Shown here: piece after piece, positions 24,701-37,926 of the stretch
How the letters are laid out: every line of letters starts with the position of its first letter
Numbering within the stretch: the first letter of the stretch is position 1
Assembly (NCBI RefSeq): GCF_021134715.1
Contig: NC_060017.1
Location: forward strand, 3,844,001 to 3,908,000
Source: Daphnia pulex
Lineage: Eukaryota > Arthropoda > Branchiopoda > Diplostraca > Daphniidae
Length of the DNA stretch: 64,000 bases
Direction: 5' to 3'
Position numbers and translations under genes: made by a program
Notes under the pieces: generated by a model
The model's input: the letters and a program-made list of their open reading frames with translations, nothing else
The model's database searches: none
Told to the model about the DNA's origin: nothing

Positions 24701-27700
24701 GGCTACACTATAAAACATCAGACGTCGTTGTATAACGAGCACAGCCATTCCCGGTCGACATCAACGAAATTCAAAAGTCGCGCCATCGTAATATCCCATA
24801 CAAATACGCGCTGCAATAATAAAGACATTCAACTTAACCTTTTTTCTTGTATGCGTAACATAATAGTTTGCCTTTGAAAAAAAAAAAAAGTCATTGGATG
24901 GGCCGTCCTTTTTTTAAACTTTTCCCAGTTTTCTAGACACTTGTAGTGGCACAATATTTTGAAGAAATTCGTAAGAAAGCCCGCGACAGCAGCTGCGAGC
25001 AATAATTCAAGTCTTTCATCAAAATATACGTTACGTGTTACCTTGTCCAGGTTCGTCCATTGAAATTGAATGAAAATCTTTGAGGCCAAAAAGGCGCTGG
25101 CGCCCGAGAAAAATGGAAAGGAGAGAGAAAAAGTTTGACGTGGACAAAGTGAGGCAACACGAGTTGAATGAATGAGAGCCCTTTTTTTAAAAAAGAAAAA
25201 AAAGGTCGATCTTAACACGCTATATATATATATTCCCTAGCCCAGAGCAGACCTATATTCTGAAGGATAGTGTTCTTACTTCATGTATATAGACATGTGA
25301 CACAACTATATATACGCTATACATCCAAACATGTTGCACCAGCGCATGTCGTGGGGCTATACGTTCACATGTAACCGAACCCGAGCTGTTCCCCCCTCAT
25401 CTCTTTGAGCCTTTGAGGGTGCTGGTAGATTTAATCATGTTGTCATATTTTGTGGAAGAACTTTGGGCCTGGAACAATGGGACACACTGCCACCAACTTT
25501 CCCTGGAGAGGCAAGCAAGGCTATGCGTCATTATTTGAGTCATGTCGCGCATGTCGAGTCTCTCACCTCTCAAGGCGTACAAATAGAAATAGTGCCACGC
25601 TTCGGCTGTGAGCCAGAAAAAATAATTATACCTGACACCGTACCCGCTTGTAAGCGATTCTTATCATATCCATCAGATGAGCGATCATTAGAAAAATGAG
25701 ATAACCCTATTGTCGCATTGAAATTCGCTGATCAACGACCCGAAACATCTAGGCCTATATAGTTTCCAAGCACGTAATCAAACTGATCAAGTCTTAAAAT
25801 TTATATTCAATCAAAATAACAGAATGCCAAAAAATAACGGAGGCTAATAAAGAAAGCGGAGTTTCAAGATAGAAGTCAAAAAGGATTAAATTAAGCCGAT
25901 AGGGGCATGCGCGATTTCGAGCGATGATGTCGACTATAAAATGCAGAAAGAACTGTCCAAAACTTTTGATTGTTCATGATTCCATCTCGACGGTATTCTT
26001 TCTAAATGATTGCAACCATCAAAGTGATGTAACCGCCTTTTAGGGTGCTGGAGAGCGGATCCGCCGGATCGCAACATATTTCATAAAACCACTTTTCAAA
26101 TAAGTTACCTCTTGTCATTTATAACAAGGAATACTGCGCGCATGCTTATTTCTTTTGATTACTTCACCGGGATTTCACTTTAAAAATAATAAGTTCCATC
26201 TAAAATTCTAATACATCCCCCATTTTTTTTTAAGTTAAAAAAAAGGTGGACAACTTAACCGTATTTTATTACTTATGTATAATAAAACTATAGTCAAAAC
26301 GATCGAATAAATCGTTTACCGGAAGACGGGCGGTCGGAATAGCGTGTGCAGTAAACCCAAGCCGGCCAGAGAGTTTCCTTGTCGCCGCCGCTGCCCCCCG
26401 ACGATGTTTGCTGTTGATTGGCACTTCCCGCGCTCGATCCGCCACCGGAAACAAGTTCGTTGTTGCCGACGGAACAAATCGATCCGCCAACCTGATGATA
26501 TATACGTTCCAAAAAAATGGCAAACCGATTAGATTTGACACGAACAAATAAAAAATACCATTTTAATCGAATATTCCAAACTATCTACAATCTAAATTAT
26601 ACACAGCTACTATTCTACTTGCCACTTTTCACTTGTCATGGCCTATAAAGGCTATACGACGAAGAAATTGAATTGATCAATTCGTAGAGACGGATTCAAA
26701 CACAGCAGGATTGTGTACTGCATGCATAATCGTGCTTAGATTTGCGTTACACCAAAGGGCGATGCAAATGATAACCATTATTACATAAGAAGTGCGATCA
26801 AATCAAAAAAGGATAGCGCGGACTTACGGAAACAGATCGGACAGGACTAGCAGAAGAGTTATCGTCGGTGCTGTTCGAATGAAGTGACGGGCTCTCTTGA
26901 GAAGCTGACTGTTTCTCAGCCGCCGTGAGATTTCCGGCCGTGAGTCGGTGGACGGGATCCGGCGGCGAGGCGGAATTGCGAACACTCAGATCGATAGCTT
27001 TGCTTCCGGCCGGTTGGTGGTGGTGCACCTTGTTCACTTGCTGAGTTTTGACCTTGGCGCTGGCGGCGATGGTTGCCGACGTCAAAGCGCTCAGAGGATG
27101 AGACGTCGATCTTCCGGTGAGCGCACCACCACCGCCAGACGGCGTTGGCTGATGAGGCCAGCTCTTGCCGCTAACATTTCCACCGAGATATTTGTCCGTG
27201 CAGTTTTCGACTAGATTGAGGGTAGTCGGAAGGTGATGATGATGCTGCTGCTGGGCTTGGTGAGCCAGCAGCATCGTGTTGAGTGGGTGCGGATGCGTGA
27301 TGGCTTGGGCCACAGAAGCGTGATGGGCCGCGGCCAGTTGCTGTTGGTGGTAGTCGATGGATGAGCCGGCTGCGGCCGTGGCAGCCAGAATCATTTGGCG
27401 GGCGGCAGCCAGAAATGGCAACTGATGAAAGGCTCCCAAGAAACTGCCGGTGGTAGTGGCACTGGCCGAGGAACTCATCTGCTGCTGCTGCTGAATCAGC
27501 TGGTGATGGTGCGTGTGAAAGGCCACCGCGGCTGCCGACTCGACCGGATTCATCCGATTTCCGAATTCCGGATTGAGGATATTGTCAATGGAGAATTTGA
27601 TGATGTTGGTAGCCGACGCCACCGAGTCTTTGTCGTCCTCGGAAATCCCATTGAGGTCGCGGTGCTCGTCTTTGAGACTTTCCGGCGATGGGAATTCGTC

Positions 27701-27856
27701 ACCCGATTGCTGATCCGGTGGCGGAGGCGTAGTTCCGCCGACACTTAACTCTTCGTCTGACACCAGGTTATCCGATTGATGATCACTGATTGCATTGCCA
27801 CCGCTCTTATAGTGCCTCAAACTATGATGGCGAATCACTGGGCTTTCATCGGCCAT
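18786..27856 (-). CDS. inv: invected: RS-motif engrailed paralogue, four exons
   Basis: Exons 27856-26828, 26491-26320, 21332-21327 (microexon) and 19126-18786 give 515 residues. The ATG (MADESP) has A at -3 and G at +4; the frame is open a little further up but only with TTG. Order of parts: acidic N-terminus with PPPP; EH1 [12 protein letters not shown] (about 88-99), close to the fly invected form; Gln/His/Ala-rich stretches; AIDLS, a CtBP-type variant; EH2 [18 protein letters not shown] (about 384-401); RS (402-403); [10 protein letters not shown]; homeodomain (about 419-478); the [15 protein letters not shown] tail; and an acidic C-terminus. The exon 1/2 junction is in phase 0. Both junctions around the microexon are in phase 1, and the EH2-side junction matches the engrailed intron. 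Role: nuclear homeodomain repressor, usually co-expressed with engrailed. Confidence 0.92.
19127..21326 (-). other. invected third intron
   Basis: This 2.2-kb intron lies between the RS microexon and the homeobox exon (acceptor ATAG before GTCCTAGG). It is AT-rich with a C homopolymer near 20461. I see no gene in it. Confidence 0.7.
21327..21332 (-). CDS. inv: Six-base RS microexon of invected
   Basis: On the minus strand GAAGAA is flanked by TTTCAG on the 5' side, with a long T/C-rich tract before it, and by a perfect GTAAGT donor. The preceding exon ends in G and the next begins GTCCT, so splicing gives G-GA, AGA, A-GT, CCT = Gly-Arg-Ser-Pro. This inserts Arg-Ser exactly where invected proteins carry it (DRPSSG-RS-PRAR) and keeps the frame. 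From memory, insect invected genes also use a 6-nt microexon here. Confidence 0.85.
21333..26319 (-). other. invected second intron
   Basis: This 5-kb intron lies between the EH2 exon (donor GTAAAC) and the microexon. It contains an octamer-like ATGCAAAT near 22536 within 22380-22640, a region denser in G+C than its surroundings. The 78-codon open frame near 25463 lacks an ATG and resembles nothing. No other gene is supportable. Confidence 0.6.
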
Positions 27857-30800
27857 GATGTCCTTTCTTACGATTTGCAATTCACGTTCAAACTTGGGTA
27901 CGTTAAATCAAAACGGGAGATAAAATAAAATAAAACATGCAAACTCGATAACTATACTAGGTTTGTAGCAGCTACAACAACCGAGATGGCCACTGGGAAG
28001 CGGAAGAATGAACACTGAATAATGACGTATCGGCGGTCGTGGCGTCCATCAGAACCGTTAACAGCTAGTTACGAATCTGTTTGGATCATGGCAAGAGACT
28101 GCCGATCGGATGAACCAACCGCTTACCAAGGGCCAGGTTTCACCAAAGAATAGACGAGAGGGTGGGACTTGAGGTAATGGTTAGACTTGATGGGTGGGGA
28201 CAAACCGGAGGGCGGAGACTCGTGCACCAACGATAGTCCCGCCCGCTGGCGCCCTCCAGTTCTGGGCACCCCCCCCGAACGTTAAGCGGCTCCACCTCCT
28301 CGAAATCTCCCGAGTTCCTATCGGGTGGTGGGGCCCAACTTTGACGACGATCGGAGAGTTGAACGCAAAGAGAGAATCGCTCGTGAATGGAGTTATATTC
28401 TCCTTTTCATCGGAACAGTTGCAGTTTTTTTTTCCTTTTGCCCAATCTCAACGCACTAGACTTTATCTTGACCATAACCATCACCGGGACTTCTGATTAG
28501 TTCCAGACAATTCACTTCATTCAAGGAATTTTCTTTTTGGATGCACCATAGGCAGGCAGTTTTTTTTTTTATATTTTTTAAAAAGACGCGCGTTGTCACT
28601 TTCACAAGCTTTTATGTTGAGACAGTCTATTTCATAGCAGCCCAAGTACTAATATTGTGAGAAAAAGATTTTTTTTCAACGTCATCTAACGAAGCGTCTC
28701 ACGTTTCTTCTTTTTTTCAGCTGTTATTAGCCGTTACTGTTTCAATAGCTCAGGATAAAGTCACTTGGTATTATGTGCTATATAATTTTAGTTATGACAA
28801 TAGTGCCGGCATTGTGTATTTCACCGAATCGCACCACGTATGTAGAATTTTTAAATATTTATACCACTGGGTGCGTACCACACACAAAACGTGAGACTCT
28901 TTTTTGTTTAGACTGTGCCATCGAATTCTGTGGAATTTTTTACTTTGACTTGTTTTCGTGATTTCTTTCAGGTTGCCAAAAATAAAAAGTTGCGTGTTGC
29001 GTTAGTAAATTTGCGCATAAAAAAGTGAATGACACACTTATAGGCTAGATACTTGAGTGCAAGTCGTTTGGCAATTATTCACGACGACATAAAAGGCGGC
29101 GCAGAGGTCATTTGATTTTTCCGTCGGGAAAAGTAAAAAAATAAAAATAATAGAAGAAGGAATATCACATACTCGCCCGACATGATTCTGTTACATGGGC
29201 GGCCTATCGTATATATATTGGTATTGTATGTGCAGAGTGCGCCGCTAAACAGTCATCAGATAAAAAAGGATCTATTAGACCAAGCTGCTGCTGTGAGCCA
29301 TCTGCTTTCCAACTGACTTTCCATTTGTACAATTCGTCGCTTCTTCTCACTGTAGATGCTGTAATATATCCTTGTCTATAAGCTACAACATGATGGAGCG
29401 TCGGAGCCTAATAATGTAAGATGGATAAGATGGACAAGTCCGAACCCTAATCACACTGGATTATTCTTCCAGGATAGGACAGGGTGGCGCAGGGTGTGTT
29501 GTATCTATCACACTAGAGATTAAATTGGGGTGCCTTTCGCCACGCACACCTGCATCAAACGGAACTTATTCGGCGCAGTTTCCTTCTAGCTCACCCCTCT
29601 GCCGCCTTTTTTTTCGTTTGTCTCGGTTCTATGTGAAACCAATTCCTTTCATCTCTCCAAGTTGTCAATTAACTAGCGTTTGTTACTTAAATTAACAATT
29701 TAGATTATGCAAATCGAGTTGTGCTTTTTATTTTACAAAATGTTGTATGTGCCCTATAAAATGATAATGATCGTGTAAGTGCTGAATGTATCGTTCATCA
29801 TGCTTTGGGTATAATCTCATTAAAACTTTTTTTCTTGTTGCTTAACCGGTTTTTTTTTAGTATTTATCAGATTATTCGACCAAAAAATAAGAAGAAAAAA
29901 AAGAGTGAAGCTCAGATTCAGAATGCTTTAAAAAAAACTTGTCTTACGACAGCACTTGAATCGAAGTTTGCCATGTTGATTCGACTTTTACTTCTTTTAC
30001 TATAATATCCCATGACGTGCTGCAAACACCTTAGTGAGTCAGGCTCTTGTACTGTATTCATGCAGATAGGAGCTGAGCTCTTATGCATGCAAGGAGGAAA
30101 TGGGACAACTTTGTGTCTTTTGGAATAACTACAGCGACTCCATCGATCCAGTTTCCGTGGTTGTCAGTTCGAATTACACAGAGGCGAATGTTACGTATCA
30201 AACTGGCGGCCCTGGCGCTGTGTGTTGTGTTGGCGTACACGCCGTGTAATCGTGTACTTAATGATCTCTGCACACTTTAAGGTGCGTGACTGAGAGCCGC
30301 CAAACACCTTTCGGGATGCGTTCGAACACCACTTTGCCGTGAGGCACGTTGCCCGAACAACAGCACACGACGCCTTGGTCCATTGTGATGAGTACGAGCC
30401 CATAACAATAAGAGAATCAATCACCGTGCTGCACACACGACATACAGTAATACAATATATAGCATCTACTACGTCTACATTGCGAGAGAGAGCTCTCTTC
30501 TGGGCGGTGTTTTGCGTCTCCGACAGCCGCAGCAGCAGTGAATAGTGCTATAACACCGCTGTTGTAATATCCCCGAGCAAGGTCTTTGCACCCGGACAGC
30601 GAAACAGGCAATAATAGCGAACACTATTTTTTTTTTTTTTTATGATCAAGACGTTAACTTAGTCAGACTTTTCTTTTCTTCGAGAGTCAAATAATAGCAC
30701 GGCATGGCTTATTTATAAACACGACGCTAACTATATTCACCAGGACATTTGGTTCGCGTTGAGTCGTTTTTGAATAGGTTGCGACGTATTCAAGTTTAAA

Positions 30801-32700
30801 AAAACCTTGGGTTAAAACGTTACATTAAAATGTAGCTTGTGATGACAGAATAGAACCAAGTGGAAGACTGACTGCTCCTAATGGACCCAAATATAGACCC
30901 CTTCAAAATTCTCTTAGGATTGGCCCAGTCATTTTACGCAGAGAATTTCTTTTCTTTTTCGATCTGTAAAGTAAGAGAACAGATTTCAAAAGTGGCGCCT
31001 CTGGTGACTTGCAGATGAATCACTATTCAATGACGCTAATTGATTAGAGTACAAAGAACAGATTTAAAATAAATTGGAGAGTTAGATTGTATTTCTAGCG
31101 GGTTACGATACCAATTTTATTCCGGGGTGCGCAACACATTTCTGCTGTTGGAGGACGGAAAAGAAACGAGAATGGCTGGTGGCCTGTCGATGAATGTGGC
31201 AGCTCTGAAATGTAATGGATGAAAAAAAGCTCGAAGAAGAGCAGCGAGGAAATAGTTTGTCTCGAGCTTTCGTCGTATCGCTGCATATATCTATAATTAC
31301 ATCCCAACTCGGTTGGGACTTAATAAAAACAGGCCCATCGCGGCTTTATCGGTCGCGAAGCGCTAGCGGCGGGCGATGAGATCGTCCTATTTTAATTGAC
31401 CCGCTCCAAGAACACGCTGCCTTTTTTTTTTACCTGCGCCCTAATGTGTACTAACCATTGTGTGTATGCATTAAAAAAGAAAAGAAAAAAAAAAACTAAA
31501 CAAAAATTGAATCCCTGCCCCTCGAGTCACGGCGGCCATGTTGGAATTGGGTCTCGTCCAATCCAGTGCCTCCGTCCACCATGATCAATCCAATCGAAAC
31601 CACTCAGGTATATATTCTATACCCAACCCCCCCTCTCCTCCCTCAAGCGCTTTTTATATTATATTCCCCTCGAAACAATCAACAAACTGCTCCACCGTTC
31701 TTCTCTTCTTCCGTTTTTTTTTTTTCGTTTTTTTTTGTTTTTTTCCCAAGGTTGTTTTAACTCACTGTTGTTGCCGAGCTCAATTAGGTTGAACAGCAAT
31801 AATTAAACCGTCTGGCTCTATGTCATCCCCGGCGTCGCTATCACTGAATCTTCCAATTAAATACATTCTCTCCGGAGTCGACGGGCGTCTGGTGTATAAT
31901 CGTGTAACGTTTCAAACGGATTGACACGGTCTGCAGATAATTAATCCGGCGAGATTAATTTTAGACGAGCCAAAGCGCAGCGGTGTCAAAGTGAACATTC
32001 TCAACGGGTTCTCATATTGCCGGACATTACGTCATCCTATCGGGATTTCCAAATGTTTTGATATCAGCGAGTTTCAATTTTGTCGTTGAACTTTGGGACT
32101 GATGGAGATTCGTGCGTCACTTTTATAGATTCGTATGCAAAGCGCAACGATTACATAAAAGCAAATAACCGGTATGCATATTTGTAGGATTACACCACGT
32201 AGGTTTTTCAGCTAGGTCTAGGTGGCCCTAGCTGAGGTGGCAAGATTGTTTTCTCTTTAGATGGCAGCACAAACTAGGGGCAACTTAAATCGCTAATCGC
32301 TACTTACAAAAAAGTGAAAAACGTAAATGTAATTTTAAATTTTTTTAGTAAAATTCATTATATTCTTCAGCAATTCCAATTTCATGATTAGCATCGTTTT
32401 TTATCTATCATTATTTTAATGATGATGCAGGAAGCAAGATGTTGTTGATTTTCAACCCGGCGTCCTGACAATTTACTCCAATAGGGGTGGTCGAATCCTT
32501 TCTTCTCAAATTCAAATCTAAAATCATATTCGAGTGTAACCATGAATAATATCTTTTTGGAATTTCTATTTGGAAACAATTAATTAAAAAAAAAAAAAAA
32601 CGATCGCCTTGATTTTCTAATTATCGCGCCACATCTGTCTTGACTAAGCAGTTTATCACTCGAGCGCTTGATGGCGCTGTTTCACTAGTCGAATTATACT
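27857..32700. other. Non-coding DNA between invected and NAC-alpha
   Basis: About 4.8 kb upstream of both divergent genes. It is AT-rich with short unconvincing open frames. One neat inverted repeat near 32212 is listed separately. Enhancers of invected are expected here (inference). Confidence 0.6.
32212..32241. repeat. Short perfect inverted repeat
   Basis: TCAGCTAGG and CCTAGCTGA form a 9-bp stem with a loop of about ten bases. It lies about 500 bases upstream of the NAC-alpha start site. It could be a protein-binding palindrome or chance. Confidence 0.35.
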
Positions 32701-32886
32701 TACTCTCCCTCTCCGACAGACTCTTTTTCGTCCGCTAAGCCGAGTCTACCGCGTCACGTGAAAACTAAATTGGTGAGTTGCATTATATTTATCGTTAGAC
32801 ATCCGAGAAAGCATACGTGTTACAGTGTTAGATTAATGTATGCAGGTTACTGATAATCTTTTCTTTACAATTTGAACAGACTCAAA

Positions 32887-33761
<875 letters not shown>

Positions 33762-34296
33762 GACACGCTTTGAACGAAATAACCCTCGTGAATCATTCAA
33801 TACAAGTCATAAAGTGAATCAATTTTTCTAATTTTTTTTTATTTTTGCTGAAATCTGAAATTTGCAGAACTTCCTAATGCACTCATTATAATTCTAAACA
33901 AAACAATTTTGTAGAAGTTTGTATGGAATTAAAAAAACGTTCTGGTAATGTGGAAAGTGTTCCATTTTGTTTATTGAGTAAGAAACACGTTTGCCGGAGG
34001 TACTACATTTAATGAATGGCGAGACACACATGCCTTGGGAGCAGTAGCAGGAAACGGACTCTATCCACTTAATCTACATACAGTATACTAAGTTTAAAAT
34101 TTTTTTAAATTTTGTAGTCGACATACCGTATTTAATATTAATACCAAACGACCTAGCCTAAACTTGTACATCTTTTAGACCGGTCCCCACTTGTTCTTTT
34201 CCTTCCTTGAATCGGGTTTTGATTTTCATGGATAGGCCTACTAATTGCTGGGTTTTTACTTATTTAGTTAACTTGAACCATATATTAGTAGAAATT
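33762..34296. other. 3' flanks of NAC-alpha and the receptor gene
   Basis: The two genes converge here, so this stretch holds both 3' UTRs. It is AT-rich and I see no other feature. Confidence 0.6.
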
Positions 34297-35971
34297 TTAA
34301 TTTAGAGGTTTAATAATATTTGATGGTTCTTGGGAAACACATTTACTTGAAGGGTAAACTTTGCGCCAGGTCCGAACCATTCTGAGAGCAAATCGAGGAT
34401 GTCGAAATCCTTGTAGTATTGGATTGACACTGCTTCCCACATTGATTAATAGTCGAAAAATGGACAAGAATATGGTTGCATACTGAGGCAAGTAAATACC
34501 TGCAACAAGTAGAACCCATGGAGGAAGATAAAGAATCACAAAAGCTACCATTACTGCAACTTGGATGCTGGTAGGGCGTTCCCATTGAATTAATGTAACC
34601 TTTTTAAATTTAAAGATAGGCTTGCGCTTCTTCTTTTGACGCTTTCTTCTATTTTCTGATGCCGGTCTAGATTGAGGAAATGAATCTGGTGATGGTGTTT
34701 CCGGATCCGGCGAAGATATTGGACGAGCATCACTAAGTTGTTGTAACCGTTGATGCAATTTTTCGACAGATAATTTCAGCGCAGTGTTGGTAATTGTTTC
34801 ATGGACTGAATTAGTTGAGAGATCGGCCGAGTACATGCTCATATTAGAAGCATTAGATGTCGGCGATGGAATGGTGTCAATGATGGAAAGAGAAGATACA
34901 AAATCCGGATTGCCTTCACGGGAGACGAGGTTCAAGTTACTCGTGTTGTTAGAGGGGTAAGTGAGCTGATTGCCATCAATCGATTGATGGGGCGTAGATT
35001 CGGTAGCATGTTCAAACCCATTATGGGTAACAATCGTTGGGATTAAAGTTACTTTTAAATGAGGTCCATTATTTTGTTTCAGGACCCTTGCCGAATAAAA
35101 GTTAGATGGTGTATAATCTTCCTTGCTGTCGGAACACACACAATCAGCATCTTGACAATTTGTTTGGTGATTACTTTGAATCGCTCTAGTGGTAAGATGG
35201 CCAGTGACGGGGGGTATTGAACTGAGATTAGAGAAAAAGAGCAAAAAAGCGGATCCAATGAATGTCAATGAATAAATGCGCAAACAAGGCTGAATCGCCC
35301 TTCTGTCATTTTCAGCCACCGTAGTGGTCAAGCCGGTCCCCCAAAACGCCACGAGAAAGTTGAGCCAAGTGGCAAACAGAAGCGCCATCAACCAAAGAAC
35401 ACAGAATACAACTTTGATCACTCGATAGCCATTGGGCATTTCAACATGATTGGCCGAGATGTTTAAGGACCACCAATGCGTCCAACTAAAATAAAGGTAA
35501 GTAACAATTAATAAAATCACATCAGTTGACTTAATCTAACCTACCTAACCTGAGAGCTGCTGTTCCTGCAATGGATAGTAAGTGAATAGCATGAATAATG
35601 TTATGTAAAATAGAACACCACCAGTTTTCTTTGAATGTAGATGGCGAGGCGTTGTAATCGAGCACCACTAGCGAAGAAATCACGCCAGCGAGACTGGTTA
35701 AGGAAAGGAGACACTGAGCGAATGCCAGGTTCAAAAGCCCGAAAAAGTACCCGCGACATGATGCGTTGTATACCTTGGCGGATGTCATTACGAGACTGTT
35801 GATCACAAATGCTGTAACCGCTGTGGACATTTCTAACCAAATTAAACATTTTCTAAGGAAAGGCAAGTCATGATTTGAAATAAGCCATTCGGACGAAAAG
35901 TTGTAATCAGTCTGTGGAGTCAACGACTTCTTGATGTCATGATCCATGACGAACAGTAAAATAAACCACAT
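34297..35971 (-). CDS. Atypical rhodopsin-like seven-helix receptor
   Basis: Exons 35971-35550 and 35485-34297 join in phase 2 across a 64-bp intron to give 536 residues. Hydrophobic segments: about 40-64, 75-104, 119-140, 163-189, 210-233, 446-474 and 477-499. The Trp-Trp-Cys at 117-119 supplies the usual TM3-top Cys. TM6 has LYLPPW, a proline kink like CWxP. TM7 ends NPILQ in place of NPxxY. No DRY motif follows TM3; the splice gives ALSWTHWWS. The third intracellular loop is very long (about 210 residues), Ser/Thr/Pro-rich, with a basic cluster RRKRQKKKRK just before TM6. N-glycosylation sites occur near the N-terminus. It should sit in the plasma membrane. Ligand and subfamily are not recognised. 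The start could also be the Met nine codons in (35947). Confidence 0.72.
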
Positions 35972-37801
35972 AGAAGCCACTTAAAAACAAGTCGGACTCA
36001 AATTTTACATTTCTCATGTGCACAGTTTTTGGTTAAAACAGATTTTTAGCGTAAATCGTTCGTGGTTCATGAGCAAACTATGTAAAATGGCCATCTGTTG
36101 GACGCGGCCACCCTTTTCTTTGTTAGCAGCACCCTCCTTCCGATCCGATTGCTTACTGGAGTTCATATTCCTTCGGCGCAAGTAGACTATATCTCAGAGT
36201 TCTAAGAATCATCACCAAGGCAACTGAAACAAATCAAACCAAAATAATAAAGCAACCGATATCATTACCAGAACTGCGTGCTTGATGTCGAGAACGGATC
36301 ACTAAATCACGTAGGAAAATCCTAATTACGATCTTGAAAAACGCTATGCGCTATCTACTCTGGTTACCTGGTTGGCATTTATAAGGTAACTGCTCATCTA
36401 GCCTTATATCGACCATCGTCGTCGATCGTCTTAGACATGCGGGTCGTTTTTTTTTTAATATTAAATTAATTAGCGAGATCTTTATAATAATCGCATGTTT
36501 GCTTTGTGCATTGTGAGATTTTATATGACAAGAGATATTTTCCTGTGTGGGTAGATAACCACCTAGATTCGACAACCTAAATAGAGAGAACCTACTAGCC
36601 GAATGATCCGTTATAACAGCCACTGTCAACTGTCGATGACCCTAAGGTAGCAGTGACCTGCCCATTTCTTTGCTGCTTTTGTATCATAACCGAGAATGGG
36701 TCATTTGATTAGAATCACAGATTCCGGAAGTAGCTTGCTTGACATTCAACGTTGCAGGTCTGTAGGCTATATCCAAAGAATAAAGGTCACAACTTAAATG
36801 AATTGGAATTTTTCTTGCTGAAATAATTATTTCGTGAAAAATTAAAAATTAAGGTAGCCTACAACAATTTTTCAGATGCAATATAATGTTTCACAGGCTT
36901 CATCAATCATTTATCAAAATTCTAAAGGAAAAAACATACGTCACCGTATGTTTTTACCGGAACATCATAAAGTTTTATAAGGCAGCCGTATTTCATACTA
37001 ATTGGGTCACCGGTAATCCTTTTTCATTCCGCATTATAAAAAGCCAGGAGGAAAACCAGGAGAGGAAATGGAGATAGAAATTCTATAAGAGAAAAACACA
37101 GCTATGGTAAAGGAATTGTCATTTCCTTAGAATAAATGCATGCACGCACGTAGTACCGCTATCCTGAATTACAGAAGAGGAAAACAATCGTCAGCATCAA
37201 GTTGGATACACTATCTTCCTCAGACAATGGATCTTTCCTGGTTTTTATTTAAAACTCATTTGTCCAATAAATGTTAAAATCACTGATAATACCGGAGTAA
37301 ATGTACGGAAGGTGTAAGGTAGTTCGTAAGGATGCTTATGGGATATTGACGAGATCGAAGACGTTTATTATGTCTGGATGTATATTTTCATATATGTCCG
37401 CGATCATTTCCGATATATCCTCATAGAGCTTTGATCACAGTGTAGATCATACAGATTCATAAATGTTCCAATTCAATAAAAGCATTTGTTTTATACCTTG
37501 AATTAAAAGACATGCATTTTCTCGTGAAGTAAAAAACCTTTTCAGCGAATGGGCAAGTAACATTCTCGCACGTTTAATATTTGATTTATGTGGAAGAATG
37601 CTGAGTGTTAGTTGTCCTCAAGAGGAAGTGTCTATGAGTTTCGTTTCTGCTTTATACGAGCCCGAGAACGTATCCATGGAAGCCAACCGGAGGCTATGAA
37701 AAAGAAACGGACAACACGCGGTGACTGGCCAAGTACGAAGTCCCTTCATCGGACAAGCGTGTTTTTTGTATAAGGATAGCTAATCTGAATAGGGCCGCAG
37801 G
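35972..37801. other. Intergenic DNA
   Basis: This lies between the receptor gene and the promoter of the Gly-rich secreted protein. It is AT-rich with no supportable gene. Confidence 0.6.
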
Positions 37802-37926
37802 TATAAAAGCAATGCAAGCCTTATCCAGTTCGTCTCACTCTTCGTCGACTAGCCAGTCGCTTAACTTGTGTGTTTCAACTTCTAGAGCCAATCTGGTTCT
37901 TTCTTACTCATTAGGCTACCATACAG
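37802..37926 (+). promoter_or_regulatory. TATA promoter and likely non-coding exon 1 of the Gly-rich gene
   Basis: TATAAAAG at 37802 is followed 25 bases later by TCCAGTT, a near-consensus start. The next 100 bases contain no ATG and end in CATACAG before GTATCT, a fair donor. Splicing to the acceptor at 39915 would give a short 5' UTR to the secreted-protein ATG. A canonical TATA box suits a strongly regulated structural gene. The link is inferred from strand and spacing. Confidence 0.45.

Noticed and set aside
25463-25699. 78-codon open frame inside an invected intron
   Set aside because: It has no ATG start, no splice context and no recognisable motif.
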